DNA of 64,000 nt, taken from contig NC_134993.1 of the NCBI RefSeq assembly GCF_050947335.1, positions 9,920,001 to 9,984,000 of the forward strand, read 5' to 3'. The stretch comes from Megachile rotundata. Its lineage: Eukaryota; Arthropoda; Insecta; Hymenoptera; Megachilidae. Under the pieces are notes generated by a model. It saw nothing but the letters and a program-made list of their open reading frames with translations, ran no database searches and was not told where the DNA came from. Positions 1 to 10,830 of this stretch are shown piece by piece (the first letter of the stretch is position 1; every line of letters starts with the position of its first letter). A program made the position numbers and the translations under genes.

Positions 1-107
1 CAGCCCTCTAATTTCCCAACTCCCTAATTTCCTAACTTCCTAATTTCCCAATTCCCTAATTTCTCAACTCCCTAATGTCCCAACCCTCTAATTTCCAACC
101 TCCTAAT
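1..107. repeat. minisatellite, CCCTAATTTCCCAACT-type
   Basis: Short pyrimidine-rich tandem repeat with a step of about 16 bases (variants of CCCTAATTTCCCAACT). It starts outside the window. It is the complementary orientation of the GGGAAATTAG arrays at 10.0 and 22.1 kb. Confidence 0.85.
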
Positions 108-530
108 TAGTGAGTTCATCAACTTTTATTCACTGCATTTGGTACACTTTTTACTACATCTTTTTAATTTTTATTTATTTTAATATATCATTTTTAAATA
201 TGTATTTGTACCAATGCATTTTCAGTATGGACATTGCGTTATATTCCATTACTGAATTTATACTGCACGTGGATAATGTATTCGTTTATTTTTAATACGT
301 TATTTAATATTACATAAACATGTCGTTTATTAACTTCCATTACTATATATATAAAATTTATCCATTTCATTAAATACCCTCTTCAATCTCTTTTATTGAA
401 ACATTTTATCAATTTTTGTTGCAACTTTCATGAAACTCCTATGTTTATTTATTCTGAATTTAATTTATGTTACACAGTTTCTTCAATCTTTCATTTACTA
501 TTCTGTAAAAGAGGTGGAAACATTAGTTTA
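108..530. other. AT-rich spacer, nothing recognised
   Basis: Low-GC unique sequence with only short accidental open frames of biased composition (Phe, Ile, Tyr). I see no gene, RNA or element in it. Confidence 0.6.
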
Positions 531-707
531 TGTTAGGTTGGGTTTTAGGTTAGATTTTAGATTAGATTTTGGGTTAGATTTTACGTTAGATTTTGGGTTA
601 AATTTTAGATTAGATTTTAGGTTAGATTTTGGGTTAGGTTTTAGGTTAGATTTTAGGTTAGATTTTAGGTTAGATTTTGGGTTAGATTTTATGTTAGGTT
701 AGGTTGG
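531..707. repeat. 12 bp tandem repeat, GTTAGATTTTAG
   Basis: About 14 diverged copies of a 12-base unit (GTTAGATTTTRG) bounded on both sides by TTAGGTTGG-like strings. Because 12 is divisible by three and the unit lacks a stop in one frame, it opens a plus-strand frame of LDFRLDF-type repeats, which is not a believable protein. The TTAGG string resembles the insect telomere unit, but the array is not telomeric. Confidence 0.85.
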
Positions 708-1264
708 TCCAAGACATTCGTTCAAGTTAAATTTAATGTTCTAATTTTTTAAGTTACACAATTCAGTATTTTATGAATATTTGCAATTGAATAATTTTAT
801 ATTAATAATATGTCTTATTAATACTTCCAACTAAACAATACCGGAAAGTCAATTACTCGAATTTCGCTGTTTATTATGAACCAAATTCCAAATGGCAGCC
901 GCGTAATGGTATTTCAACAAGATTTACTATAGCTTCAACGATAATGATTCTATTGAGACACTCTGCAACACCGGACTCATTAGCGAATAAATCAAAATTA
1001 TAGCTTATTATCATAATCATTATTGAAATTCTGCTATCACACTATTTAACTGCAATTATAAAGTCATTATTCGGCCATGACATTTCGATCACACGTTGAT
1101 GGCCAAGTTATCGTTGAGTTTTGATGGCGTAATTAGTATTTAGCTTCGATCATGTTCTAAAACTTCGATAGTGGATGGGATAGTTATTGAACGCTCATTA
1201 ATTACTCGAATCGGTACAGCAAAATTATTAATAATTTTCAATGAAATTGAATAATTTAAATGAT
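708..1264. other. unique spacer, nothing recognised
   Basis: Mixed AT-rich and moderately CpG-containing unique sequence. No coding frame of note, no splice-flanked exon and no repeat seen. Confidence 0.5.
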
Positions 1265-1812
1265 TTGTAACCTAAATCATTTTTGCGGTAAACCTAACCT
1301 AACATAACTTCGAACATGTCTAAGTTAAACTTAACATAACTTAACCTAACTTAAATAATTTTTTAGTTAAACCTAACGTAACCTAAGCTAAATAAAGTCA
1401 TTTATAAGTTCAACCTAATCTAACATTACCTAACTTGAATCATTTTTAAGTCAAACCTAACATAATATAATCTAAACCATATTTAAGTTAAACCTAACCT
1501 AATTTAACTTAAATCATTTTACGTTAAACCTAACCTAACTGAAATCATTTTAAATTAAACCTAACCTAAGTGAAATCATTTTAAGTTAAACCTAACCTAA
1601 CTGAAATCATTTTAAATTAAACCTAACCAACTTAAATCATTTTAGGTTAAACCTAACCGAACTGAAATCATTTTAAGTTAAACCTAACCTAACTTAAATC
1701 ATGTTGGGTTAAACCTAACCTAACTTAAATCATTTTAGGTTAAACCTAACCTAACTGAAATCATTTTAAGTTAAACCTAACGTAACTTAACATAACTTAA
1801 ATCAGTTTTGAG
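1265..1812. repeat. 31 bp tandem repeat containing AACCTAACCTAAC
   Basis: Successive AAATCATTTT boxes at 1511, 1542, 1573 and 1604 are 31 bases apart. Each unit also carries GTTAAACCTAACCTAACT. The left part (1265-1500) is more diverged. The CCTAA core is reminiscent of the insect TTAGG telomere repeat but is embedded in a longer unit. Confidence 0.85.
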
Positions 1813-3169
1813 TAAAAATTATCTTCAAAAAATAGCATATAATTAAAATTATAATTTTGTTACTTAATGTTTATATTTTTTTACAACTAATTTCGTGAAT
1901 TTAATTTCATATTTAATTTTGAACATTTTTAAAGCAATTTTTGCCAATAAAATAATACGAAATATTTTTGAGGTTAGGTTGCGTTCTAATTTTTCTCTTC
2001 AAACGTGAAAACAAGGGGATAATTGAAAGAGGACTAGGAAGAAGAGGCAAACAACGTTAATTGGACTTTGTTTTGTAACAATGCATCGAACAGTGACGCC
2101 GATCATAATGCGAGAGTACAATTATGTTTCATGCTTCGTTAAAAGCGAATCTCTTCGAAATCAATGACCGATCGTCCATCGTGTTTCAATAATCGTTTCG
2201 TTGGTTATTGAAATAATTAGCAGATAATGTCGTCATTGTGCGATCGTGAACGTATTGGGGTCGCATAATTGTTAGAATTATTAAACGCTGTAAATGGAAA
2301 TAGGATATATTGCAGAATATTTAGGAAGGTTTAATGCGAAGCTTGGTAAGAAATTTTTATAGTCTTTTTTTGTTTAGGAAGCTTTGGAGAAATTTGAAAA
2401 TTTCAAACCTAGAAATTGCAAATATACAAATTTCAGAATGAAAATTTTCAAATGTAAAAAATTTAAATATTATAAAATTCAATGTTACTGATACTAATGA
2501 TCCATTATTATAATATTCCGATAAAGTATCTAATCACTAAACAAAAAATTACCATTCATTCATGAAAAAAAATAAGTCAAAAAAATTTAGTATTATCAGG
2601 AAAGAGTTTTCTGCCTTTACTTTCCTTTTACCTCGAAGGTCTCATCTTTTTCCTGCAAAAAGAAATATAAAATAATAAAAGATGTTAGAATGCTTCTTTT
2701 CTGTCCCCTTTACATAGAACGTTGGTGCGTTTGTCCTTCATTTGTATGCAAATTTTGCATTAACAATGTAGGAGCAGTTCTTGCGAACAAGAGGAAAACT
2801 AGCAAGCCTAATGACGGCGTTCAAAATTAAACAAGTAGCTAAGATCAACGTTGAAACACGGTAATTTCGAAGTTCCTTTTCTCTAAATTTAAAAATCTAA
2901 ATCTTAATTCGCACATTTAAAAATCTAAATTGCAATTTCTACTTTTAAAACTTTAAATTTCAATGTGTGAATTCAAACATTGAAATGTTTCCCAGTTAAA
3001 AAACTTATGAACGTAATAAAATTTGTTCGTTTGGCTGCATGCTATAGGCCGCCATTTTAGAACAGTCCCGGCCATCTTAGGTCCACGTACGAGAATACAG
3101 GCTTACGACTATAATTATATCATTTGTTATCAACATTGTCTTAGGTCAAAATAATTACTAAATACTTTT
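1813..3169. other. AT-rich spacer
   Basis: Unique AT-rich sequence with a more GC-balanced stretch around 2000-2290. No exon, RNA gene or element recognised. The right end (about 3060-3168) resembles 4549-4650 beyond the adjoining array. Confidence 0.5.
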
Positions 3170-4068
3170 GACGCATTCGTGACGCACTCCTAACGCACTC
3201 TTGACGTATTCCTGACGTATTCTTGACGCACTTCCGACGCACTCCTGACACTCTTGACGCATTCGTGACACACTTGTGACACACTTTTAACGCATTCGTG
3301 ACGCATTCTTGACGCACTCCAGACGTATTCTTGACGCACTTCTGACGCACTCCTGACACACTCTTGACGCATTCGTGACACACGTGTGACATACTTTTAA
3401 CGCATTCGTGACGCATTCTTGACGTACTTCTGGCGCACTCTTTATGCAATCTTAACGCATTTGTGACGCACTTGTGACACAATCATGATGTATTCGTGAC
3501 GCACTCTTGATACATTCATGACGTAATCTTAACGCACTCCTGACGCACTCATGACGAATTTGAGACGCACTCTTAACACATTCGTGACACACTCTTGACA
3601 TATTCGTGTCGCACTCTTAAGGCATTCGTGACGCACTCTTGACGCGTTCATGACGCACTTTTAACGCACTCGTGACGCACTCTTCACACATTCGAGACGC
3701 ATTCGTGACGCACTCTTGACGCATTCTTGACACACCCATGACGCATTTACGACGCATCCGTGACGCACTCGCGACGCATTCTCGACGCACACATGACGTA
3801 TTTACGACGTATCCGTGACGCACTCTTGACGCATTCTTGACGCACCGATGACGCATTTACGACGCATCCGTGACGCACTCGCGACGCACCCATGACGCAT
3901 TCACGACGCATTGACGACGCACCCATCACGTATTTACGACGCACTCGTGATGAACCCATAACGCACCCATGACGCATCCCTGACGCACTCGTGAAGCACG
4001 CATGACGTACTCAAGACGAACTTGTGACGCACCTTTGACGCACTCTTGACGCTATCATGACAGACTCG
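3170..4068. repeat. 11 bp tandem repeat, GACGCACTCTT
   Basis: About 80 diverged copies of an 11-base unit (GACGCAYTCNT), CpG-rich in an otherwise AT-rich setting. Three units equal 33 bases, so the minus strand stays open in several overlapping frames with an 11-residue period rich in Arg, Cys, Val and Ser. These frames are repeat artefacts. Confidence 0.9.
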
Positions 4069-5864
4069 TACCTCAAGCAGTGATCAATTTTACTCGAATT
4101 TTTAATACGCTTCAGTTAGGAGTTCAAGTCCAATTTACATGGTCAACGCATAATACCAAATTGACATAACATTTCAACTTTCTTCGTTTTAATATTGTAG
4201 TGATTATTTACGCACCTGACAAATCATAGTGCAAGGATTCCATTCACAATCATACCATTCGACAGGTATGTGACGCACTTCATATACAATCTGGCCATCG
4301 AATTAGGACCACGTAAAATTTCACTTTTATGGCTATAACATTGATGGCTATGGCAGCCATAAGACTATTGATGTAAGTAAACTAAAAACGTGGATACTAA
4401 CAGTTATGATCCTGATAATGGCTGTGACAATTATGATGATGATGATGGCTATGATAGCTTGACTATAACAGCCTTAAGACTATTGATATAGGGAAGCTGG
4501 AAATGTGACTGCTGTGATGATGCGGGTGACGGGTATGACTATTATACAGTTCCTGGCCATCGAATTACCACATACGAAAATTTCACTTGTATGACTATAA
4601 TTATGTCATGTACGGAAAATTGTCTTAGGTCGAAATTATTACTAAATACGTTGATAACATATACATAGCAATTTGTTACCGTGATAATAAATTGTGTGGG
4701 TGATGAGCAATTTAGGCGTGCGAGCGTTTGCGTTAGGAGTATCGATGGCGCTAGAGGTGAAATTTGGACGCCATAGAAAATGTCTGCCTACTTAAAGACT
4801 AGTTTACAATTCTTCACATTATCGAAGTTGAAAAGAATTACAGATATTTGGGAAAATGAAGATGTAAAGCATATGATCAATACAGAGCATGCCACTGTAA
4901 CCAAAGCAGAAGAAATATAAGATATTAACATGTGTTAATGTTATGTACAGTATCATGGTAACGTGAAAAATTCTGAAAATGTACATTGGTGACTACACAA
5001 CTGATGTTACAGTTATGTTTCCAAATTCCGTTACAAGCAAGTATCTCCAAATACCAAAAACCCCAACATTCTCTCACAAACCCCCAAATTATACAAAACA
5101 TAAAAATACCTCCTCTCACCATTAAAAGCAAACAACAGCAAAAAATCTAAACACGAGGAAACATGTCCGACATTATTCAACACAGTTCACCGTGCGATTT
5201 CACGGAACTCGGCGATCGAACGTGAAATCGCTGGAATTCAAGGAACTCGGTGTCCGGAGATAAAACAAGAAACGAACGCAAAATTCAGCTCGATATCGTC
5301 GAATTTCAGGGCAGAAAGGAACGGAACAATCGGTTATTGTATCGGCGCTCGTTTCGGGGTTCGCTTAACGGCAAAAAAGGCCGACAAACAGCGACATAAA
5401 GCGCGCATTTACCTACGCTCGGTATGCAAATCGCACGGTTGAAGCTGCACATGAAAAATGAGACGATTTACCGAACGTTACCGAACACTTTTTCAGAAAC
5501 ACTGGCGATATCGTGTTTGAATGAACTTTCCGTCGGAATTTTTCAACGATGGACGCGTTACCTCGAGGCTGTTACCATTTTTCATATTTTTTTTCACCTC
5601 GGTTCTTTTTTTTTGTTTGCAACATGCGAGTAAAAATTGCCAGGTGGTTCGATATCGTGCATGTTCTGTCGAGTTTAGTTGTACTTGTGTACAATGTTTC
5701 ATTATTTTGATAAGAGTACTGACGTTTGTGAGTGTTGGATCAGTTTTGGTTTTAGGTTTATTTAATGTTAAATATTCATAATTACGTTAGTTGATTTATT
5801 GATTTCTTAAATTTAGAAGTTTCTGAACTAATTTACTGATTTTGTATATTTTTAAATTTACAAG
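4069..5864. other. unique spacer with CpG-rich island
   Basis: No gene recognised. The part around 5160-5560 is CpG-rich relative to its surroundings and may be a conserved or regulatory island. Short open frames on both strands here show no family resemblance. A sequence near 4549-4650 is related to the flank left of the 11 bp array. Confidence 0.45.
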
Positions 5865-6045
5865 TTTACGAGATCTCAAATTTACAAATCCCCAAAACGT
5901 CAAATTTCAAAATTTTCGAAAATTCGGAAATTTCACAAATTTCACCAATTTTACAAATTTTACAAATTTTACAAATTCTACAAATTTTACAAATTTCACA
6001 AATTTCACAAATTTCACAAATTTCACAAGCCTCCTAAAGTCTACA
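5865..6045. repeat. 9 bp minisatellite, TTTCACAAA / TTTTACAAA
   Basis: Tandem 9-base units. The plus strand reads as a repeated Thr-Asn-Phe frame, which is a repeat artefact. Confidence 0.85.
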
Positions 6046-6534
6046 AATCACCCAAATGCCCAAATTCGAGTCTCGAAATCCCCTGAATAAACACACTAAA
6101 AGAATCATTAACAAACCAGAAGATAGTTTATTCGAGCAGTGACTAAGAAAGGAAGAAAAAACCGTACATTCAGTTTCCCCGGATCAAGAGTGCTTAAAAC
6201 TGTCCAAATCATTAAAAATTCAAGTTGAAACGGAAAAGAAACGAACTCGTTCCATCCTGAAGTTGCCAACACTTTAAAGAATTATCTGAAGGAATTTTCT
6301 CTTCGAAGTTTAACGAAACTCTCTCTGGCAAATTTCTGCTGGGAGTTTGTTTAATACCCGTACAGTGAAAAGTAAATCTGGTTTCCCTAAGGATAATATG
6401 GCAACTGAGGAAAGGACGATACCAGTTCATTTTTAGGAATTTTTGGGGGATTTTGTAATTTGGGGATAAGGAAATTTTGAGAATTCCGATATTTAGAAAT
6501 TTTTTAATGAGTTATTTAGGTTTTGAAATCTGGG
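6046..6534. other. spacer between minisatellites
   Basis: Unique sequence with no recognised gene. A 72-codon minus-strand frame at 6212-6430 has no recognisable motif. Confidence 0.45.
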
Positions 6535-7030
6535 AAATTTGAAATTTTTGTAGAATTTTGTAGAATTTGTAAAATTTGTAAAATTTGTAAAATTTGTAAA
6601 ATTTGTAAAATTTGCAAACTGAAAAATTTCTAAAATTTCTAAAATTTGCAAAATTTGCAAAATTTCTAAAATTTCTAAAATTTCTAAAATTTGCAAAATT
6701 TCTAAAATTTCTAAAATTTCTAAAATTTCTAAAAATTTTTAAATTTCTAAAATTTCTAAAACTTCTAAAATTAGTAAAATTAGTAAAAATAATGAAATTA
6801 ATAAAATTAGTAAAATTAGTAAAATTAGTAAAATTAGTAAAATTAGTAAAATTAGTAAAATTAGTAAAATTTGTAAAATTAGCAAAATTAACAAAATTAG
6901 CAAAATTTGTAAAATTTGTAAAATTTGTAAAATTAGTAAAATTAGCAAAATTAGCAAGATTAGTCAAATTAGTCAAATTAGTGAAATTAGTAAAATTTTT
7001 CAGATTTCTTAAATTTCTCAAATTTCACAA
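6535..7030. repeat. 9 bp minisatellite, AAATTAGTA / AAATTTCTA
   Basis: Long tandem array of 9-base units that shifts in blocks: AAATTTGTA, then AAATTTCTA, then AAATTAGTA. It opens frames of about 145-170 codons on both strands (Lys-Leu-Val type on plus, Phe-Thr-Asn type on minus). These are artefacts of the period. Confidence 0.92.
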
Positions 7031-7997
7031 ATTCCTTAAATTGTAATCTTCTAAATTTTGAAATTTTCATCAAATTTTTAAATCTTGTAAAATTGTGAAT
7101 ATTCAAGAACTTTAAGATTTGGAAAAGTTTCCAACCCTCCAGAATATTAATATTCCCAACAGTACCATTCAAAAATCACTCCAAAAAACCACAAACCATA
7201 GTACATAAACCATACCAAAAAATCAGTACTAATAAATTTCTGGCGATGTTCCGCAAAATGAATGATACCTATCTCGTTGTAAAATTGTCTGCAATTTTCG
7301 CAGCACCTTTATTCGCGGTGTAAAATCTGCAACCCATGCGTCGTTAATTTATGGGATTGCATAAGGCTCGTAAACGGCAACGTTCACGGAAGATTTAAAA
7401 TAGAAACTGCGAGTGAATATTCTATTTTACCGGTGGAAATTATTGGCGGATGCAGTGCTGCCACTTTTGTAAAAGAATGGAGGCCATAGAAAGCGCTGGT
7501 AAACATCGCGACGTTGAATCCGGTGAAATGTTAATAAAAAAAAAAGGAGAGCGGAGAGAAAGGAAGAAATTCGTGAAATGGCAAGGCAAGAATGTTAGAG
7601 CTGGTATTTGCGATATCGTGAAATGGAAATCGATGAAACGAACGTCGGAAGACACAGAATGCCAACATTTTACAGTTTCATAAAAAAGAAATAACTATGA
7701 GCGAGCTGATCGAGAAGAAATAAATGCACCGATGCGTTCGTTCCTTCTGAAAGAAGCCTAAAAATCTCGGGCTTTTTATCGTGGTTGGAATAATGAGGCC
7801 GAATGAAAGCAATTGAAGTCTTGTGCTTCTGGCCAGATATTCTTGTTGTGTTTTTCTGTGGGGTTATTCTGAGGGGAATTTCAAATTTTAAATTCGGGAG
7901 AATATTTTAGATATTTTGGAATTTTGGAATTTTAAGTTTCAATGTATATAGTACATTTTCGCTTGTACTATATTTGTAGTATATTGTGTTAATATAC
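7031..7997. other. spacer, nothing recognised
   Basis: AT-rich with a mixed-composition part at about 7240-7800. Overlapping open frames of 71 and 77 codons lie on opposite strands near 7440-7683. Neither has a recognisable domain, and having both strands open argues against coding. Confidence 0.45.
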
Positions 7998-8560
7998 AAC
8001 TACATGTATCATTTTTATACTTGAGCACCTTCACTGTCATAATTTATCAAATTTAATTAAAAACAAAACACCTTATTCCACAGAAAAATGAAGTAATACT
8101 AGAAACCTTCCGTAACTGAGCGCCGTAAGTTCGGGCGCGCTCACTTATGGTGAGAGTAGCTCAGAACGCAGCACCTAAGCATCATACTACCTTTCTGTAT
8201 TCCCATATCTATCTCCATTACTTCTGACTTAGAGAGTTACTTCTAAACCTCAGATTCTCACACATTCAAATTCACAAATTTAAAAATTTGTATTACATCT
8301 GTTTATATGCAGCCATATGTGTCATATTTATACTTGAGCACCTTTACTCTTACAACCTGTCAAATGTAATTAAAAAAAAAAAACTTCCTTATCCCACAGA
8401 AAAGTGAAGTAATACTAGAAACCTTCCGTAACTGAGCGCCGTAAGTTCGGTCGTGCTCACTTACAGTGAGATTCCCTCAAAACCCTGCACCCAAGCCTCA
8501 TTTTCCACCTTTCTCCACTCAAACCTCTATCTCTACTACTTCTATCTTAAAAAATAACTT
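7998..8560. repeat. two-copy direct repeat (316 bp period) carrying a palindromic core
   Basis: Copy 1 (about 7998-8270) and copy 2 (about 8311-8560) are diverged duplicates. CGTAACTGAGCGCCGTAAG lies at 8111 and 8427, 316 bases apart. Each copy has a hairpin-forming core in which CCGTAACTGAGCG pairs imperfectly with a following GCGCTCACTTAYGG. The same core recurs in inverse orientation in the 49.5-50.6 kb array. Confidence 0.75.
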
Positions 8561-9120
8561 CCAACCCCTAAAAAAAGACCCGTACCTGCAATACACCTTA
8601 AAACCAAATCCGCAACAAGGTACCTCGTAAATCAAACGCATCGATCGTGAACACGTGTACATCAAACAATCGGCGGGATTCTTTGTAACAACGTTGCTTT
8701 GCGTTCACGGTCGCGTTAAGTTGATCCGTTTAAAGGGATCGTGTACAAGGGAGCCTAGTTGTTCGCAACGTAACAGACAGTACTGGCTGTATATTTCATG
8801 AGGACCGGTCTATTTAGGCTGGATTGCGCAAATTCGAGCAGCAGGTGACCACGAACGCAAACGATGTACAAAGGCAAACGTGTAACCCTGGCCGCAAGTA
8901 CACAGGGCCGTGGGTCGTGTAGGTTCTCGTACACGGACGAGGAAAGTCAACCGAGCATCGATTCCATCCACAAACGACAAGCAGATTATGCCGATCGGGC
9001 TCCTGTCTTTCGTACGGCCGTTGTCATTCGATCGGTAAGGCTTTTGGACATGATGCTGGCTCGGGGTTGGGAAAACGAGGTTGTAATTGTTATTTGGGGT
9101 TCTTTGCGAAGGGTTTTAGT
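8561..9120. other. CpG-rich unique island upstream of the Ig exons
   Basis: GC-richer unique sequence with a 92-codon plus-strand frame at 8864-9142 and a donor-like ATCG|GTAAGG at 9034/9035. If spliced at that donor the frame would end in phase 0, whereas the next recognised exon begins in phase 1, so a simple coding join fails. A noncoding exon or regulatory island remains possible. No signal peptide or domain is visible. Confidence 0.3.
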
Positions 9121-9510
9121 CATTTTTTGCGTTTCTTTTTAACGGAGAAGAGTTTTTAAAGGTACAAAGTAAAAGGAGAGGCGTGGATTGCGTTTTGAGT
9201 CGCGTGACGCGCGGCCATGTTGGCTGTAGCGCGCCAAAGTTTGAATCTTGAAGGGAGGCGACTCTTCAAAATGAATTTTATCCCCTTGCACCTTGTAGAA
9301 TTAAAAAACGAGATGAGAATTGTTCTATGTAACCTTCTAGGATGGATTTCAGTAATTTTTTTGTTTAATTTTGAACCGGAAAGAGTTCTTTTATAGGTGT
9401 AAAGCAAAAGGAGAGATGGGTACTGTGTTCGAGGTCACATGACGCGCGGCCATGTTGGCTGCAGCGCGCCAAAATTTGAATCTTGAAAAGCGCCAACTCT
9501 TATAAACAAA
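9121..9510. repeat. two-copy direct repeat, 235 bp period
   Basis: ACGCGCGGCCATGTTGGCT occurs at 9207 and 9442, inside longer similar blocks that share GTAAAAGGAGAG before it and GCGCGCCAAA..TTTGAATCTTGAA after it. A third, degenerate relative (GCGCGCCAAGTTTGAATC) sits near 11778. The duplication lies just before the first Ig exon. Confidence 0.75.
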
Positions 9511-9619
9511 CTTTACATTATTACTGTGCATTATTAACTAACTTGTGGCAATATTTGTTATAAATATTTATTTGCAGATAACAAAAATTATAATAATTTG
9601 TTAAAAATTTGTGTTACAG

Positions 9620-9763
9620 GGGAAAGAGGACAATATTTTCGAGTGCGACCGACAAACAGCTCTGTTCTCGAAGGTAACGAGGTGACAATACCTTGCGAAG
9701 TTGAAAACAGAGTGGGTATCGTGCAGTGGGTCAAAGATGGCTTCGCCTATGTCATTCAACCAA
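9620..9763 (+). CDS. nephrin/Sns/Hibris-type receptor, exon encoding first half of Ig domain 1
   Basis: This internal exon of 144 bases is flanked by a clear acceptor (TTGTGTTACAG|) and donor (|GTGAGTATTT) and runs phase 1 to phase 1. It encodes the amino-terminal half of an immunoglobulin domain: an RVRP..SSVLEGNEVTIPCEV strand B region with the first disulphide Cys, then the core Trp in VQWVKDGF. The VLEG..V...CEV...VQW.KDGFA pattern is characteristic of the first Ig domain of the nephrin family (vertebrate nephrin, fly Sticks-and-stones and Hibris, worm SYG-2). These are single-pass membrane adhesion proteins that bind Kirre/Neph partners in myoblast fusion, nephrocyte diaphragms and synapse specification. 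That role is family knowledge, not seen here. It joins in frame to 19687 across a 9.9 kb intron. Signal peptide exon not found. The choice of Sns/Hibris over Kirre/Roughest rests on the residue pattern and should be searched. Confidence 0.88.
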
Positions 9764-10034
9764 GTGAGTATTTAAGTATTCATTCAATTTTATAAATTAA
9801 TTGAAAAGTTATAATAACGAAATGAGATATTGAATTTAGTCTTTTGGAATAGTATTTTAATTTTTGACGTACTTTTATTTAATTTTGAAATTATTAAATT
9901 GTAGAATGAGAAATTGGAATGAGGAATAAGAATTTGGTGGTTTCAAAATTCTAAGTAATTTGAGAATTTGGAAACATGGAAAGCTGGGAGAATTTTAGTG
10001 ATTTATAAGAATGAGAATTTTTGAATTTATGAAA
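9764..10034 (+). other. 5' part of the 9.9 kb intron
   Basis: AT-rich intronic sequence immediately after the donor, grading into the GGGAAATTAG minisatellite. No feature recognised. Confidence 0.6.
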
Positions 10035-10830
10035 TTTGGAAAAATGGGAAATTAGGGAGTTGCGAAATTAGGAAGTTGGGAAATTAGAGAGTTGGGAAAT
10101 TATAAAGTTGGAAAATTAGAGAGTTGGAAATTTAGAGAGTTGGGAAATTAGAGAGTTGGGAAATTGAGAAGTTGGGAAATTAGGGAGATGGGAAATTAGA
10201 GAGATGGGAAATTAGGAAGTTGGGAAATTAGGTAATTGAGAAATTAGGAAGGTGGGGAATTAGGGAGTTGGGAAATTATGGAGTTGGGAAATTAGAATAT
10301 TGGGAAATTAGAATGTTGGGAAATTAGAATGTTGGGAAATTAGAAAGTTGGGAATTAGCAAGTTAGAAAATTTAGAGGGCTGGGAAATTAGAGAGTTGGG
10401 ACATTGGAAATTTGGGAAATTAGGGAGATGGGAAATTAGAGAGTTGGGAAATTAGGGAGTTGGGAAATTAGGGATTTGGGAAATTATAGAGCTGGGAAAT
10501 TAGAATGTTGGGAAATTAGAAAGTTGGGAAATTAAAGAGTTGGGAAATTAGGAAGTTGGGAAGTTTAGAGGGCTGGGAAATTAGAGAGTTGGGACATTGG
10601 AAATTTGGGAAATTAGGGAGATGTGAAATTAGAGAGTTGGGAAATTAGGTAGTTAGGAAATTAAGGAGTTGGGAAATTAGGAATTTGGGAAACTAGAGAG
10701 CTGGGAAATTAACGAGTTGGGATTTTAGGGAATTGGGAAATTAAGAAATTCGGAAATTAAGGAAATGGGAAATTGGAGAATTGGGAAATTAAAGAATTAG
10801 GAAATTGAGTAATTGGGAAATTAAAACCCC
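10035..10830. repeat. 16 bp minisatellite, GGGAAATTAGAGAGTT
   Basis: Tandem 16-base units (GGGAAATTAGRRAGTT variants), about 50 copies, within the intron between the two Ig exons. A longer repeated block can be seen: a GAGGGCTGGGAAATTAGAG segment occurs near 10373 and again near 10566, about 190 bases apart, suggesting higher-order duplication. Confidence 0.9.

Noticed and set aside
1265..1812. Interstitial telomere
   Set aside because: The CCTAA motif is inside a 31 bp unit and does not run as perfect TTAGG repeats; the same applies to 531-707.
6512..7046. 144- and 169-codon open frames on opposite strands
   Set aside because: Both strands are open across the same 9 bp minisatellite, so the period explains them.
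8864..9142. 92-codon frame as the upstream exon of the Ig gene
   Set aside because: Splicing at the 9034/9035 donor would give phase 0, but the 9620 exon starts in phase 1. There is no signal peptide.
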